From NCBI GenBank assembly GCA_035454085.1, contig DAOTEJ010000074.1, positions 1 through 13,079 on the forward strand: 13,079 bases of DNA. Direction: 5' to 3'. The stretch comes from DAOTEJ01 sp035454085. GTDB lineage: Bacteria; Pseudomonadota; Gammaproteobacteria; Burkholderiales; Burkholderiaceae_F. The position numbers and the translations under genes are program-made. Under the pieces are notes generated by a model. It did not search any database and was not told the origin of the DNA. It saw only the letters and a program-made list of their open reading frames with translations. Shown here one piece after another: positions 1 through 7,099 of this stretch (positions are counted from its first letter, which is position 1; each line of letters begins with the position of its first letter).

Positions 1-219
1 GGCGGCGGCCTGGCGCTTGATGCGGGACTTGTCGTCCTCGGCGGCGGTGAGGCGGCCCTTGGTGGGGTCGTCGGCCTTGTCGAGGTAGAACGCGCGGCCC
101 ATGCGGGTGAGCAGCAGGGCGTCGTCCTTGGAGACGTCGTGCGATTCGCCGATGTCGGCATGGGTGGAGACTTCTTCGCCGGCCAGTTGGCAGGCCTCGG
201 CGATCAGGATCTTGGGCAT
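1..219 (-). CDS. Small protein downstream of capsid, partial
   Basis: The gene starts at ATG 219 and stays open for 73 codons to the window edge, so its 3' end is missing. A good ribosome site (AGAGG, then TCACC) precedes the ATG. The protein begins MPKILIAEACQLAGEEV and contains ALLLTRMGRAFYLDKADD, followed by a charged Lys/Arg/Asp-rich stretch. Many siphophages carry a small protein of this kind just after the major capsid gene: a short beta-rich start, then a 'LL..MGRA' motif. Its role there is usually unassigned; head decoration or head-tail connection are guesses from position. It lies 80 bases beyond the capsid stop, behind two hairpins, and so may be translated at its own level. Reading frame and start are clear; function is not known. 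Confidence 0.72.
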   Translation of the reverse strand, partial: MPKILIAEACQLAGEEVSTHADIGESHDVSKDDALLLTRMGRAFYLDKADDPTKGRLTAAEDDKSRIKRQAAA

Positions 220-238
220 GGTGACCTCTGGAAAGAGT

Positions 239-262
239 GCGGCCCGCCGGATGACGGGCCGC
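239..262 (-). other. 8-bp hairpin just upstream of the post-capsid gene
   Basis: GCGGCCCG at 239-246 is the exact reverse complement of CGGGCCGC at 255-262, leaving an 8-base loop. On the minus strand the stem ends about 20 bases before the ATG at 219, close to its ribosome site. There is no clean T run after it, only CTCTTTCC. It could be a weak terminator, an RNA-stability element, or a chance structure in GC-rich DNA. Confidence 0.35.
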
Positions 263-273
263 GAGGGCGGTGC

Positions 274-292
274 AAAGGCGCCTGGCGGCGCC
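274..292 (-). terminator. Candidate weak intrinsic terminator after the capsid gene
   Basis: On the minus strand, just after the capsid stop (TAA, 301-299), the self-complementary hexamer GGCGCC occurs twice (292-287 and 282-277) around a 4-base loop. The right side runs directly into TTT (276-274). This is the shape of an intrinsic terminator with a short U run, so it would be leaky. It may lower expression of the following gene relative to capsid, or protect the 3' end of capsid mRNA. Confidence 0.4.
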
Positions 293-298
293 CCGGGC

Positions 299-2332
299 TT
301 AGGTGGTGAGGGCGTCCTGCATGCTGGAGAACGACGCGGCGTAGCGCACGCTGACGTCGACGTCCTGCAGCGCCACCACGCGCTTGGTGCCGGCCGTGGA
401 GCCGGTGTACGGGTCGAGCATGATGTCGAGCCCGCCCCACAGCGCGATGATCAGGTCGGACCAGTTGCCGTAGATGATCGCCGAGCACACGCCGTTGCTC
501 GTGCCCTTGGTGAGGTTGCTGGGGACCTGGTTGCTGACCTCGGCGCGCGCGCCGTTGAGCTGGCCGTCGGTACCCCACACCGGGATGCCGTTGGTGCCCG
601 AGAACATCTGGGTCTTCTTGAGCTTGCCGCGCACCTTGGTGTTGGTGAGGTAGCCCAGCGCGCCCGTGGGCGCGTTGGCGTTGGCCACTGCGCTCTCGAG
701 GTCGACCAGGTGGTCCCAGGTGGGCGCCAGGCCGTTGGTGCCGCCCGCGACCGAGCCGATGCCGGCGGTGTTGAGGATGCCGCGCGGCTGGTTGGACGCG
801 CCCGTGCCGGCGATAGCGCCGAGGTCGATCATCAGGGCGATGGTGCGCGCGATGTCCAGACGCACGAAGGCCTCGACCGAGATCGAGCTTTGCAGCAGCA
901 GGCGGCGGGAGTAGTCCACGTAAGCGCCCGCCGTCTTGGGCGTGAGCGCCACCTGGTCGAAGGCGGGCTGGCTCTCGGTGGGGGCGTTGTTCTCTGCCAC
1001 CCAGTAGCCGGTAGACCCGGCCGTGGCGCGCGGGATGGCGACGTTGCCCTGCAGGTCGGTGAGCATGGTGGTGCCCATGCCCATGACCTTCATCTGGTTG
1101 ACCAGGATGTCGATGAAGCTCGAGGCGAGCAGGTCGGTGGCCACCAGGTTGCCACCGGCGGTAGGCGTGCCCACGGTCAGGTCGCGGGTCTGGCCCATGC
1201 GGCCCAGGCCCATGAGGCGGCGCATGAGCATCTGCGTGGCGCGATCGGCGTCGGCGCTGCCGATGTCGAGCGGCGAGCCCAGCACGTCCACGGGGATGGT
1301 GAAGGCGCCGGCACGGTCGGCGCGCACGTCGAGGCGCTTGTCGGCCGCGGCGCGGGCGCACTCGATCTCGAAGGCGGCCATCTTGCGCACGGCCTGGTCG
1401 TCGGGGAAGAGCGTGGCGGCGATCAGGTTGGCGAAGCGGAAGGCCTGCACTTCCTTCTTGCTCAGGCCGATCTCGCCCGACTCGGCGAGCTTGAGGGTGC
1501 CGCTGCGCTCGAGGCCCGCAAACACCTGCTCGCGGAAGGCGTCATAGGCGGTGCCGGCCTCGATGGCGGCCTCGGCCTCGGCGCGCACGTTGAACTTGGC
1601 GCCCAGGGCGGCGATGTCGCGCACGCGCTGACGCTCCATGCCGGCACCGGCCTCGCGCTCGCGGCGCGCGGCGGCGGCGTCGACGGTGATGTGGGGCTCG
1701 GCCTTGGCGGCCGGCTCGGTGACTTGCTGTTCGGTCTTGTCCATGATGATGGAGTCCTTGCTCGGGGAAGGGGTGGCCCGCGCCAACAGGCCGCGGAGGT
1801 GCTGCAGCTGCGCGTCGCGCCCGACGCCGACGGTGGGATCCGCCGGCACAGCCACGATCGAGCATTCGTACGGCTCCCAGTCGGTGACGAGGTATTCGTC
1901 GCCGTCGTCGCCCGACTTCACGAGCTTGAGCTCGTGAATGCGGTAGCCGACGCTGACCAGCGAGCGAATGCCGTCGCGCACGTCTTGGAAGATTTCTTCG
2001 GCGCGCGCGCTCTTGCCAAAGCGCACCAGGGCCCGCCCTTTGCGGTCGTCGCCGATCCACGCCTTTTCAACGACGCCCACCTGGTCACGCGTGGAGTGAT
2101 CGACCAGAAGGGGATGGCGCGCGCTGTTGAGCCGGCCAAGGCGCACAGCGGTGCGGTCATGCGAGAGCACTTCGCGGCCCCACCAGCGGTCATAAGGCTC
2201 TTCGCTGGAGAAGGCGATCTCGAGGGTGCGATTGTCGGCGTCGAGCGCGGCGCGATCGAACTGGGCCGAGCGCTCGAAGCTCTGTTCTTCGGGGGCCAGG
2301 TCGCGGACCTGGGCGGCGGCGTCAGGGAGCAT
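299..2332 (-). CDS. Prohead protease-major capsid protein fusion
   Basis: This 677-aa polypeptide joins two phage head functions. Residues about 25-170 look like an HK97-type (U35) prohead protease: LLVDHS around His79, GIRSLVSVGY with Ser124/Ser127, and EPYECSIVAVPADP around Glu153/Glu156 are the probable catalytic regions. Residues about 197-290 are charged and helical (e.g. AAARREREAGAGMERQRVRD), as in the HK97 delta/scaffold domain. Residues about 385-677 are a HK97-fold major capsid protein (GGNLVATDL, VAIPRAT, GYWVAENNAP, a Gly/Ala-rich loop, and SVRYAASFSSM at the end). ATG 2332 was chosen over upstream codons because AAGGA precedes it and the protease homology starts soon after. It overlaps the portal stop by 11 bases. 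In HK97 the two are separate genes; fused forms are known in other phages. Self-cleavage should release mature capsid protein. Confidence 0.9.
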   Translation of the reverse strand: MLPDAAAQVRDLAPEEQSFERSAQFDRAALDADNRTLEIAFSSEEPYDRWWGREVLSHDRTAVRLGRLNSARHPLLVDHSTRDQVGVVEKAWIGDDRKGRALVRFGKSARAEEIFQDVRDGIRSLVSVGYRIHELKLVKSGDDGDEYLVTDWEPYECSIVAVPADPTVGVGRDAQLQHLRGLLARATPSPSKDSIIMDKTEQQVTEPAAKAEPHITVDAAAARREREAGAGMERQRVRDIAALGAKFNVRAEAEAAIEAGTAYDAFREQVFAGLERSGTLKLAESGEIGLSKKEVQAFRFANLIAATLFPDDQAVRKMAAFEIECARAAADKRLDVRADRAGAFTIPVDVLGSPLDIGSADADRATQMLMRRLMGLGRMGQTRDLTVGTPTAGGNLVATDLLASSFIDILVNQMKVMGMGTTMLTDLQGNVAIPRATAGSTGYWVAENNAPTESQPAFDQVALTPKTAGAYVDYSRRLLLQSSISVEAFVRLDIARTIALMIDLGAIAGTGASNQPRGILNTAGIGSVAGGTNGLAPTWDHLVDLESAVANANAPTGALGYLTNTKVRGKLKKTQMFSGTNGIPVWGTDGQLNGARAEVSNQVPSNLTKGTSNGVCSAIIYGNWSDLIIALWGGLDIMLDPYTGSTAGTKRVVALQDVDVSVRYAASFSSMQDALTT
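1742..1759 (-). promoter_or_regulatory. Possible internal ribosome site and start for the capsid part
   Basis: Within the protease-capsid gene, AAGGA (1759-1755) lies 10 bases before an in-frame ATG (1744-1742, residue Met197). The ATG falls at the junction between the protease and the scaffold-like helix. Initiation there would make a 481-aa scaffold-plus-capsid protein without protease, allowing capsid subunits to outnumber protease. Lambda C/Nu3 is a known case of an internal in-frame start in a head gene. The spacing is slightly long, so this is a candidate only. Confidence 0.4.
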
Positions 2333-3824
2333 TGGCGGCGTCCTTGGTGGAAGACGATCCGGCGGCGGCGTTAAGCGGGCCGAGGATCTTGGTGAGGCGG
2401 GCGATGTCTTTCTCGAGCTCGCGCCAGGTGGCCTCGGGGTCGCGGCCGAGCTCGCGCAGCACCGCGGAGTAGCTGGTGAGGCCGTTGCGCAGCTCGGTGA
2501 CCTTGGCCTCGGCATCCTTGGCGGGGTCGACCCATGCCCAGCGGCGGCCCTGCCAGCGGGCGACGTCGTATTTGCCGAACTTGCTCACCGGCAGCGTGCC
2601 GAGCTGGGCAGACACGAACGCGTAGTCCAGCCATTCGGTCCACAGCGGGGCAAGGAAGGCGTCGACCATGGCCGACTGCAGCGTCATCCACTCTTCGCGG
2701 GTCTCGAGCAGGCCGGCGCGGATGCTGCTGTAGTTGACGTTTTCGAGGTCATTGGCGAGCGTGCTGTAGTCGGCACCGATGCCGCTGGCCACGCCGCGCA
2801 GCATGGCCTTGACGAAGACGTCGAAGTTGGCGTGCGGGTAGTCGGGGTCGAACTGCTTGAAGTCGTAGCCCGCGGGGAGCTTCTCAAAGGTGCCCGGGGT
2901 GGCGTCGCGCACCAGGTTGTCGGCGGCGTCGGTGTCGTCGGCGAGGGCTTGCGCGGCGGCGAGGGTGTCGGGCTCGTCGGCGGGCGGGATGTAGAAGCCC
3001 ATGTTCGAGGCGCCGACGCGGGCGGCAATGATGGCGGCCTCTTCGTAGCCGCCCAGGTCGTTGAGGCGGCGCATGGCGCTGTGAATCCAGGGCACGCCGC
3101 GCACCTGGTCGGGCTCTTCTTGGATGAAGTGGTGCCAGATCTCGGAGGCGGGCACGCGCTCGCGGCGGGCGGCCCAGGCGCTCTCGACGCTCGAGAGCAG
3201 GTAGTAGGCGACCGGCTTGCCCCAGGTGTCGACCTCGATGCCCATGCGGATGCGGTGGCCGTTGGGCAGATCGGCGCGGTAGCTGTCGTCGACCAGGGCG
3301 GCGTCGATCACCTGCAGCTGATAGCCAAAGGCCCCAAAGCCGCGGCCACGCACGCGGCGCACGAAGAACTCGCCATCGCGCGCCCAGCTCAAGGCCAGCA
3401 GACGGCACAGCAGGGCGAAGCTGAGGCGCCCGGTGACGTCGCACTCGCCGCGGCGCGCCCAGCGGCCGAAGGCCTGCTCGCAGACGGCCTTGTCGAATTC
3501 GTCGATCGTGCCGTCGGGGCGCAGGCAGGGCACCGACAGCGCGAACCCCGCCGGGCCGACCACGTGGGTCTGCACCATGCGTAGGAATTTCTTGACGTAA
3601 TCGTTGTCCTTGGCCAGCTGACGCGAGCGCCCGCGCAGGATGCGCAGGCTGCGCTCGAGGTCGAGGTTGATGGCGACGTGGTCGCCCTTGAAGCTGGCGG
3701 TGAGGTTGTTCTGCGCAGCGCCCGCGTAGGAGCGCACCATGCGCACCGCGCCGCGGCGCACGGGGGCCGCGGGCGCGGGAGCACCGCCCAGCAACCACTG
3801 AGCCAAGCGAGAGCGCAGGGACAT
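2322..3824 (-). CDS. Phage portal protein (lambda GpB family)
   Basis: This 500-aa protein should form the ring at the capsid vertex through which DNA is packaged and ejected; it also docks the terminase and then the neck. Recognisable lambda-GpB-type segments include an N-terminal basic stretch, SLRILRGRSRQLAKDNDYVKK-like helices (about 59-79), a hydrophobic VVGPAGFALSV, the core GYQLQVIDAALVDDSY and GIEVDTWGKPVAYYLL, EIWHHFIQEEPDQVRGVPW, and the C-terminal DLENVNYSSIRAGLLE motif before the stem helices. Length is normal for the family. The ATG overlaps the upstream stop as TGATG, and GAGG lies 6 bases before it, so translation is probably coupled. The last residues are Asp/Ala/Ser-rich. It lies directly upstream of the protease-capsid gene, the standard head order. 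Family assignment is secure. Confidence 0.95.
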   Translation of the reverse strand: MSLRSRLAQWLLGGAPAPAAPVRRGAVRMVRSYAGAAQNNLTASFKGDHVAINLDLERSLRILRGRSRQLAKDNDYVKKFLRMVQTHVVGPAGFALSVPCLRPDGTIDEFDKAVCEQAFGRWARRGECDVTGRLSFALLCRLLALSWARDGEFFVRRVRGRGFGAFGYQLQVIDAALVDDSYRADLPNGHRIRMGIEVDTWGKPVAYYLLSSVESAWAARRERVPASEIWHHFIQEEPDQVRGVPWIHSAMRRLNDLGGYEEAAIIAARVGASNMGFYIPPADEPDTLAAAQALADDTDAADNLVRDATPGTFEKLPAGYDFKQFDPDYPHANFDVFVKAMLRGVASGIGADYSTLANDLENVNYSSIRAGLLETREEWMTLQSAMVDAFLAPLWTEWLDYAFVSAQLGTLPVSKFGKYDVARWQGRRWAWVDPAKDAEAKVTELRNGLTSYSAVLRELGRDPEATWRELEKDIARLTKILGPLNAAAGSSSTKDAANAP

Positions 3825-4372
3825 CAGATCCTCGTGAGAATGCGCCGACGGGCAGGCGTGGCCCCGGCGGCGATGCGCTCTTCGTTGGCGACCTGGACTT
3901 CCCAGTACGCGATGAGCTTGATGATGTCTTCGGCGGCGCGGAACTTCATGCGGCGGCCGGCGATTTCGTACTCGGCCACAGTGCCCTGGCTGGCGCTGTA
4001 GGTGGACAGCGCGGCGCGCAGCTGTTCGAGCGCGCGCTGCGCGACGCTGCGCCCATCCACCCCCGCCGCCATGGTGCGCGGGTCGGGCAGGATGGTGAGC
4101 TGGCCCTGCTCGAGGGCGTAGCTCTCGCCGGCGCGCTCGACGTAGCTGGCCCAGGTGTAGGGGCCGGGCTGCCAGAGCTTGGTGACGCTGGCGGCGGCGT
4201 TGGGCTGGTGGTCGGCGCCCGCCGCGCTGCAGGTGAGCGTGATGACGGGCAGGCCGGCGGTCTGGGGGACCAGGCGGTAGGTGAGCACCCAGCCGGCGGT
4301 GGCGGGGTAGTCGGGCGTGACGGTGGGGGCCGGGTTGAAGGTGTCGCCGGCGATGATCTGCGTGACCTGCAT
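3824..4372 (-). CDS. Small protein preceding the portal
   Basis: This 182-aa protein belongs to a type common just before lambda-like portal genes. The N-terminal half (about 1-95) is beta-rich, with the pattern TAGDTFNPAPTVTPDYPATAGW, a tryptophan-containing GPYTWASYV and a 'GQLTILPDP' strand. The C-terminal half (about 100-182) is helical: GRSVAQRALEQLRAAL, then EYEIAGRRMKFRAAEDIIK, a YWE...EE motif and a basic tail (PARRRILTRI). This C-terminal arrangement recalls small head-tail joining proteins at the gpW position, although the length is much greater than gpW. The position suggests a connector or accessory head role, but no activity can be read from the sequence. An AGGG ribosome site overlaps the preceding TAG stop, and the ATG follows after 8 bases. 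Confidence 0.75.
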   Translation of the reverse strand: MQVTQIIAGDTFNPAPTVTPDYPATAGWVLTYRLVPQTAGLPVITLTCSAAGADHQPNAAASVTKLWQPGPYTWASYVERAGESYALEQGQLTILPDPRTMAAGVDGRSVAQRALEQLRAALSTYSASQGTVAEYEIAGRRMKFRAAEDIIKLIAYWEVQVANEERIAAGATPARRRILTRI

Positions 4373-4380
4373 GGGCGGCC

Positions 4381-5388
4381 CTAGTGAATGGTGGCGCTGC
4401 CGATGCGCGCGCTGCGGCGGGGGGCGCTGGCGGCGCCCAGGCGGGGCGACACGCGCACGGGGGTGGCAGCGCCGAGGCGCACCACCGGGGCGGCGAGCTG
4501 CACGCGGCCCAGGCGGGTGCGGCCGGGGACGGTGTAGACGTCGGGGTCGTAGAGCAGGCCGCTGGCGGTGACGGCGGCCACGGCGGCGGCGGCGAGCGGC
4601 TTGGCCACGCCCAGGGCGGCGCCGGCGGTGAGGCTGGCCACCGCGGCGGCGCTGAGGCCGGTGGTGACGGTGAGCGCGGCGCCGGCCTGCGCGGCGGCCA
4701 GCGCGGCGGCGCTGAGGGGCACCAGCACGGTGAGCGTGGCGCCGGCCTGGCCCTGGGCCACGGCGCCGGCGGCCAGGCGCACGGTGAGGGCGAGCGTGGC
4801 GGCGGCCTGGGCGCTGGCTACGGCATTGGCCGCGAGGCTGCTGGCGCTGGTGACGGTGAGCCCGGCGCTGGCGGCGGCCTGGGCGATGGCGCCGGCGCTG
4901 AGGGTGACGGTGAGCGCCAGCGCGCCGCTGGCGGTGGCGGCGGCCACGGCGCTGGCGGCCAGCGGCTTGCCCACGGCGAGTGCGGCGGCGGCGCTGGCGC
5001 CGGCCTGGGCGGCGGCGGCCAGGCTGGCGGCGCCGGTGACGGTGAGGTCGGCCGTGGCGCTGCCCTGCGCGGCGGCGGCGGCGGCCAGGGCCTTGGTGAG
5101 GCTGAGCCCCGCGCTGGCCTGGCCTTGGGCGATGGCGGCGGCCACCAGCTGCACGGTGAGGGCGAGCGCGGCGCTGCCGGTGGCGGCGGCCGTGGCGCTG
5201 GCGGCCAGGGGCTTGACCACGGCCAGCGGTGCGGCGGCGGTGGCGCCGGCCGTGGCGGCGGCGGCGAGGGCCTTGGCGAGGGCGAGATCGGCGCCGGCGG
5301 TGGCGGCGGCGGTGGCGGCGGCGTCGAGGGCGACCGAGCCGCTGGTGGTGACGCCGGCGCCGAGCAGGAGGTAGCGGCGCAGGCTCAT
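4381..5388 (-). CDS. Alanine-rich protein of 20-residue tandem repeats
   Basis: This 335-aa protein is almost entirely repeats. After a short head (MSLRRYLLLGAGVTTS), residues about 19-282 form thirteen units of 20 residues (two have 22), such as KPLAASATAAATGSAALALT and VTLSAGAIAQAAASAGLTVT. Each unit has a run of alternating small residues, then L-x-L/V, then a turn often written KPL. The last 45 residues switch to a basic 12-residue repeat around RLG. There is no cysteine, no catalytic motif and no clear signal peptide. Similar repeat proteins occur in prophages of high-GC proteobacteria, from memory, without known function. The ATG overlaps the LamG-like gene's stop as ATGA, so the two are probably co-translated. 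A fibrous virion part (shaft, whisker or glycan-facing stalk) is an inference. The register of the repeats and absence of stops make coding certain. Confidence 0.85.
   Translation of the reverse strand: MSLRRYLLLGAGVTTSGSVALDAAATAAATAGADLALAKALAAAATAGATAAAPLAVVKPLAASATAAATGSAALALTVQLVAAAIAQGQASAGLSLTKALAAAAAAQGSATADLTVTGAASLAAAAQAGASAAAALAVGKPLAASAVAAATASGALALTVTLSAGAIAQAAASAGLTVTSASSLAANAVASAQAAATLALTVRLAAGAVAQGQAGATLTVLVPLSAAALAAAQAGAALTVTTGLSAAAVASLTAGAALGVAKPLAAAAVAAVTASGLLYDPDVYTVPGRTRLGRVQLAAPVVRLGAATPVRVSPRLGAASAPRRSARIGSATIH
4384..4518 (-). repeat. 36-bp repeat coding four 12-residue RLG units
   Basis: The C-terminal 45 residues of the alanine-rich protein split exactly into TRLGRVQLAAPV, VRLGAATPVRVS, PRLGAASAPRRS and the shorter ARIGSATIH. 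Each has R-L/I-G at positions 2-4. It is distinct in period and charge from the 20-residue array, so it is probably a separate end domain (anchor or tip). Confidence 0.72.
4543..5334 (-). repeat. 60-bp imperfect tandem repeat array, about 13 copies
   Basis: This array encodes the 20-residue units of the alanine-rich protein. The DNA period is 60 bases, with two units expanded to 66. Copies have diverged in sequence but keep the register exactly. A higher order is visible: units 3-4, 7-8 and 9-10 resemble each other as 40- to 42-residue pairs (KPLAASA..., then VQL/VTL/VRL with AxAQ). This suggests growth by duplication of pairs. Length variation between related phages would be expected. Confidence 0.88.
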
Positions 5389-6134
5389 GGGGCGATCAGG
5401 GCCAGGGGGTTGCGGGTGACGGCGGCGAGCAGGGCGTCCGGCAGGCGGCGCTGGAAGACGGCGTGCAGGGCGACCTGGCCGCGCGTGAAGTACTGGCTGG
5501 TGTTGAAACTGCGATCGCCGTGCCAGAGCAAGCGCCCGCCGGTGATGCTGTTGGGCGCCACGCCGCCCGAGCCGAAGCTGGCGAGCAGCAGGCCGTCGCG
5601 CCACAGCACGCGCGCGGGGACATTGGCGGCAGCCACGGCCCATGCGTGCCAAGTGGAGTCGACAATATTTCCGGTGAACGAAAGGCCGGTATTTGCGCTA
5701 TCGCCGCTGCCGTGATAGCAGCCGATTTGGTTGGAGCTGCCGTCGTTTTGGATGCCGGAATTCAGGATGCTGCCGTCGCTGCTGCTGGTGCTGTACACGG
5801 CAGACCAATCGCCCGCGACCGCCGTGACCCGCGCCACGCACAGGTGCGTGTAGTTCTGCGGCGTGTAGAGCGACTGGCCCGCGGCGTCGTCAATGCGGCC
5901 GCCGCCGACGCCGCCGCCGGCGACGTTGTCGGCCGCCATGCCGCGCAGGTGGCCACGCGGCACGGGGCGCGTGCCCCAGCTGCTGCCGATGCGGCGGTTG
6001 ACCCAATCGACCGGGATGCCGTTGGGGAAGGTGATGAGCGCCGAGCACCAGCGCGCGGCGGGGTGGGCGAGGTTGAGCCGCACGCCGGCCTGCGGAATGA
6101 CGCCGGCCAGGGCCGCCTGCAGCAGCCGGGCCAT
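5385..6134 (-). CDS. LamG/concanavalin-like phage surface protein
   Basis: This 249-aa protein has the pattern of phage LamG-like (concanavalin A-type jelly-roll) proteins. The N-terminal part contains WCSALITFPNGIPVDWVNRR. The beta-sandwich core spans about 90-230: YTHLCVARVTA, GDWSAVYSTSSSDG, STWHAWAVAAANVPARVLWRDG (the usual 'H..A......RVL..DG' strands) and GGRLLWHGDR. The end is LPDALLAAVTRNPLALIAP, close to the 'NPW.L..P' ending common in this phage family. Such domains usually bind glycans or sit on tail fibres or capsids. The ATG overlaps the previous stop as TAATG, and its own stop overlaps the repeat-protein ATG. No strong ribosome site is seen. The stretch coding residues about 119-162 is visibly richer in A+T than the rest. 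The fold family is likely; the ligand is unknown. Confidence 0.8.
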   Translation of the reverse strand: MARLLQAALAGVIPQAGVRLNLAHPAARWCSALITFPNGIPVDWVNRRIGSSWGTRPVPRGHLRGMAADNVAGGGVGGGRIDDAAGQSLYTPQNYTHLCVARVTAVAGDWSAVYSTSSSDGSILNSGIQNDGSSNQIGCYHGSGDSANTGLSFTGNIVDSTWHAWAVAAANVPARVLWRDGLLLASFGSGGVAPNSITGGRLLWHGDRSFNTSQYFTRGQVALHAVFQRRLPDALLAAVTRNPLALIAP

Positions 6135-6580
6135 TACACGCTGACGCCGGCCTGGGTGGCGTACTGGGCGCTGCCGGCGGTGAAGGCGGCGCCGCTGTCG
6201 TTGCGCACGACGATCTTGAGATAGGGCGGCACGTAGCCCAGGGCGCTGGCCACGCTGAACACGCCACGCTGGGCGGTGGTGTTGGTGTTGAGCGGCAGGG
6301 CGCCGAGCAGGTAAAGGTTGGGCTCGTCAACGGCGCTGCTGCCGGACTCTGGGCCGGTGGTGTAGTTGGTGCCGTCGAGACTGGCCTTGGCGAACACGAG
6401 CAGCTGCTTGTTGCCGCTGACCGTGCCGGGGGTGACGGTGATGCCGACCAGGAGGTCGAGCGGGTCGACGGCGGAGAGGTCGATGGCGCCGCTGACGGCA
6501 TAGGTGGCCGCGGCGAGCGTGGCCAGGCCGGTGATGGTGAGGCTGCTGGCGGCGCTGGTGTTGGCTTTGATGTCGGCCAT
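6134..6580 (-). CDS. Small phage structural-type protein, 148 aa
   Basis: ATG 6580 has AGGG 7 bases upstream, overlapping the previous gene's TAG stop; the longer open frame upstream has shadow composition, so this start was chosen. The protein is beta-rich with small residues: MADIKANTSAASSLTITGLATLA, SAVDPLDLLVGITVTPG, LLVFAKASLDGTNYTTGPE, EPNLYLLGALPLNTN, GYVPPYLKIVVRNDSGAAFTA. Proteins of this pattern are common in siphophages next to LamG-type genes and are usually unnamed. The single domain, lack of signal and context suggest a virion component, perhaps a fibre adaptor or surface subunit. No enzyme motif is seen. The stop overlaps the LamG-like start, which argues that the two act together. 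Confidence 0.78.
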   Translation of the reverse strand: MADIKANTSAASSLTITGLATLAAATYAVSGAIDLSAVDPLDLLVGITVTPGTVSGNKQLLVFAKASLDGTNYTTGPESGSSAVDEPNLYLLGALPLNTNTTAQRGVFSVASALGYVPPYLKIVVRNDSGAAFTAGSAQYATQAGVSV

Positions 6581-6588
6581 GCGGCGCC

Positions 6589-7092
6589 CTAGATCTGGGT
6601 GAGGGCGACGACGACGTCGTACTCGCCGATGGTGCCCTCGAAGCCGAGCAGCCCGGGGCTGGCGAGCGTGCCGGTGCCGGTGACGAAGATCTTTTCGCCG
6701 CGGTTGGCGGGGCGCTTGCTGATGGCCGCGAGGTGGGTGCGCTGGTCGATGGCGAGCTGCGCGGCGCCGGAGAAGATGTCGGCAAACGCGGCGCGCACCT
6801 GGGGCAGCGAGGGGTTGATGGTGTAGGTGCCGTTGAACATGCGCGCCCAGCCGTCGCGCTCGGCCGCGCTGCGGTTGATGTAGGTGGTCCAGCTCCAGAC
6901 GGTGCCCTCGGCGCTGACCTGGCTGGTGATCTCTTGCTCGGCCACGCGGGTGCGCCACACGATGACGGGGCTGGGCTGGGCGAGCCACTCGACCATGGCG
7001 CCGGTGGCGAAGGCGGTGCGCGCGGCGACGAAGGCGGGGTCGGTCTCGGCCAGCAGGGCGGCCTTGAGGGTGACGAGCTGGGCGGGGGTCAT
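6589..7092 (-). CDS. Conserved phage protein, 167 aa
   Basis: The protein belongs to a widespread but uncharacterised phage family. It opens with MTPAQLVTLKAALLAETDPAF, then a helical part with AMVEWLAQPSPVIVWRTRV, a threonine/tryptophan-rich centre, NGTYTINPSLPQVRAAFADIFSGA, a basic helix (AAISKRPANRGEKIF) and the ending GTGTLASPGLLGFEGTIGEYDVVVALTQ. The last motif (TGxGT..SP..L.FEG.I...DV) is what I recognise from other phages; members usually lie near head or tail genes. AAGG, overlapping the upstream TAA, lies 6 bases before the ATG. Function unknown; a head-tail or fibre accessory role is possible. Confidence 0.78.
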   Translation of the reverse strand: MTPAQLVTLKAALLAETDPAFVAARTAFATGAMVEWLAQPSPVIVWRTRVAEQEITSQVSAEGTVWSWTTYINRSAAERDGWARMFNGTYTINPSLPQVRAAFADIFSGAAQLAIDQRTHLAAISKRPANRGEKIFVTGTGTLASPGLLGFEGTIGEYDVVVALTQI

Positions 7093-7099
7093 GGCGGCC

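Noticed and set aside
101..2374. 757-aa plus-strand open frame
   Set aside because: It lies opposite the protease-capsid gene, with His/Gly/Arg-rich low-information sequence typical of antisense frames in GC-rich DNA; no family motif or ribosome site.
4543..5334. Regular 60-base repeats as a CRISPR array
   Set aside because: The repeats are diverged throughout with no spacer structure, and they code an in-frame protein repeat.
4384..5715. 443-aa Gly-rich plus-strand frame
   Set aside because: Antisense of the 60-bp repeats; its Gly-rich look simply mirrors the alanine codons on the other strand.
5648..5780. Variable region of a diversity-generating retroelement
   Set aside because: No reverse transcriptase, template repeat or accessory gene is visible in the window.
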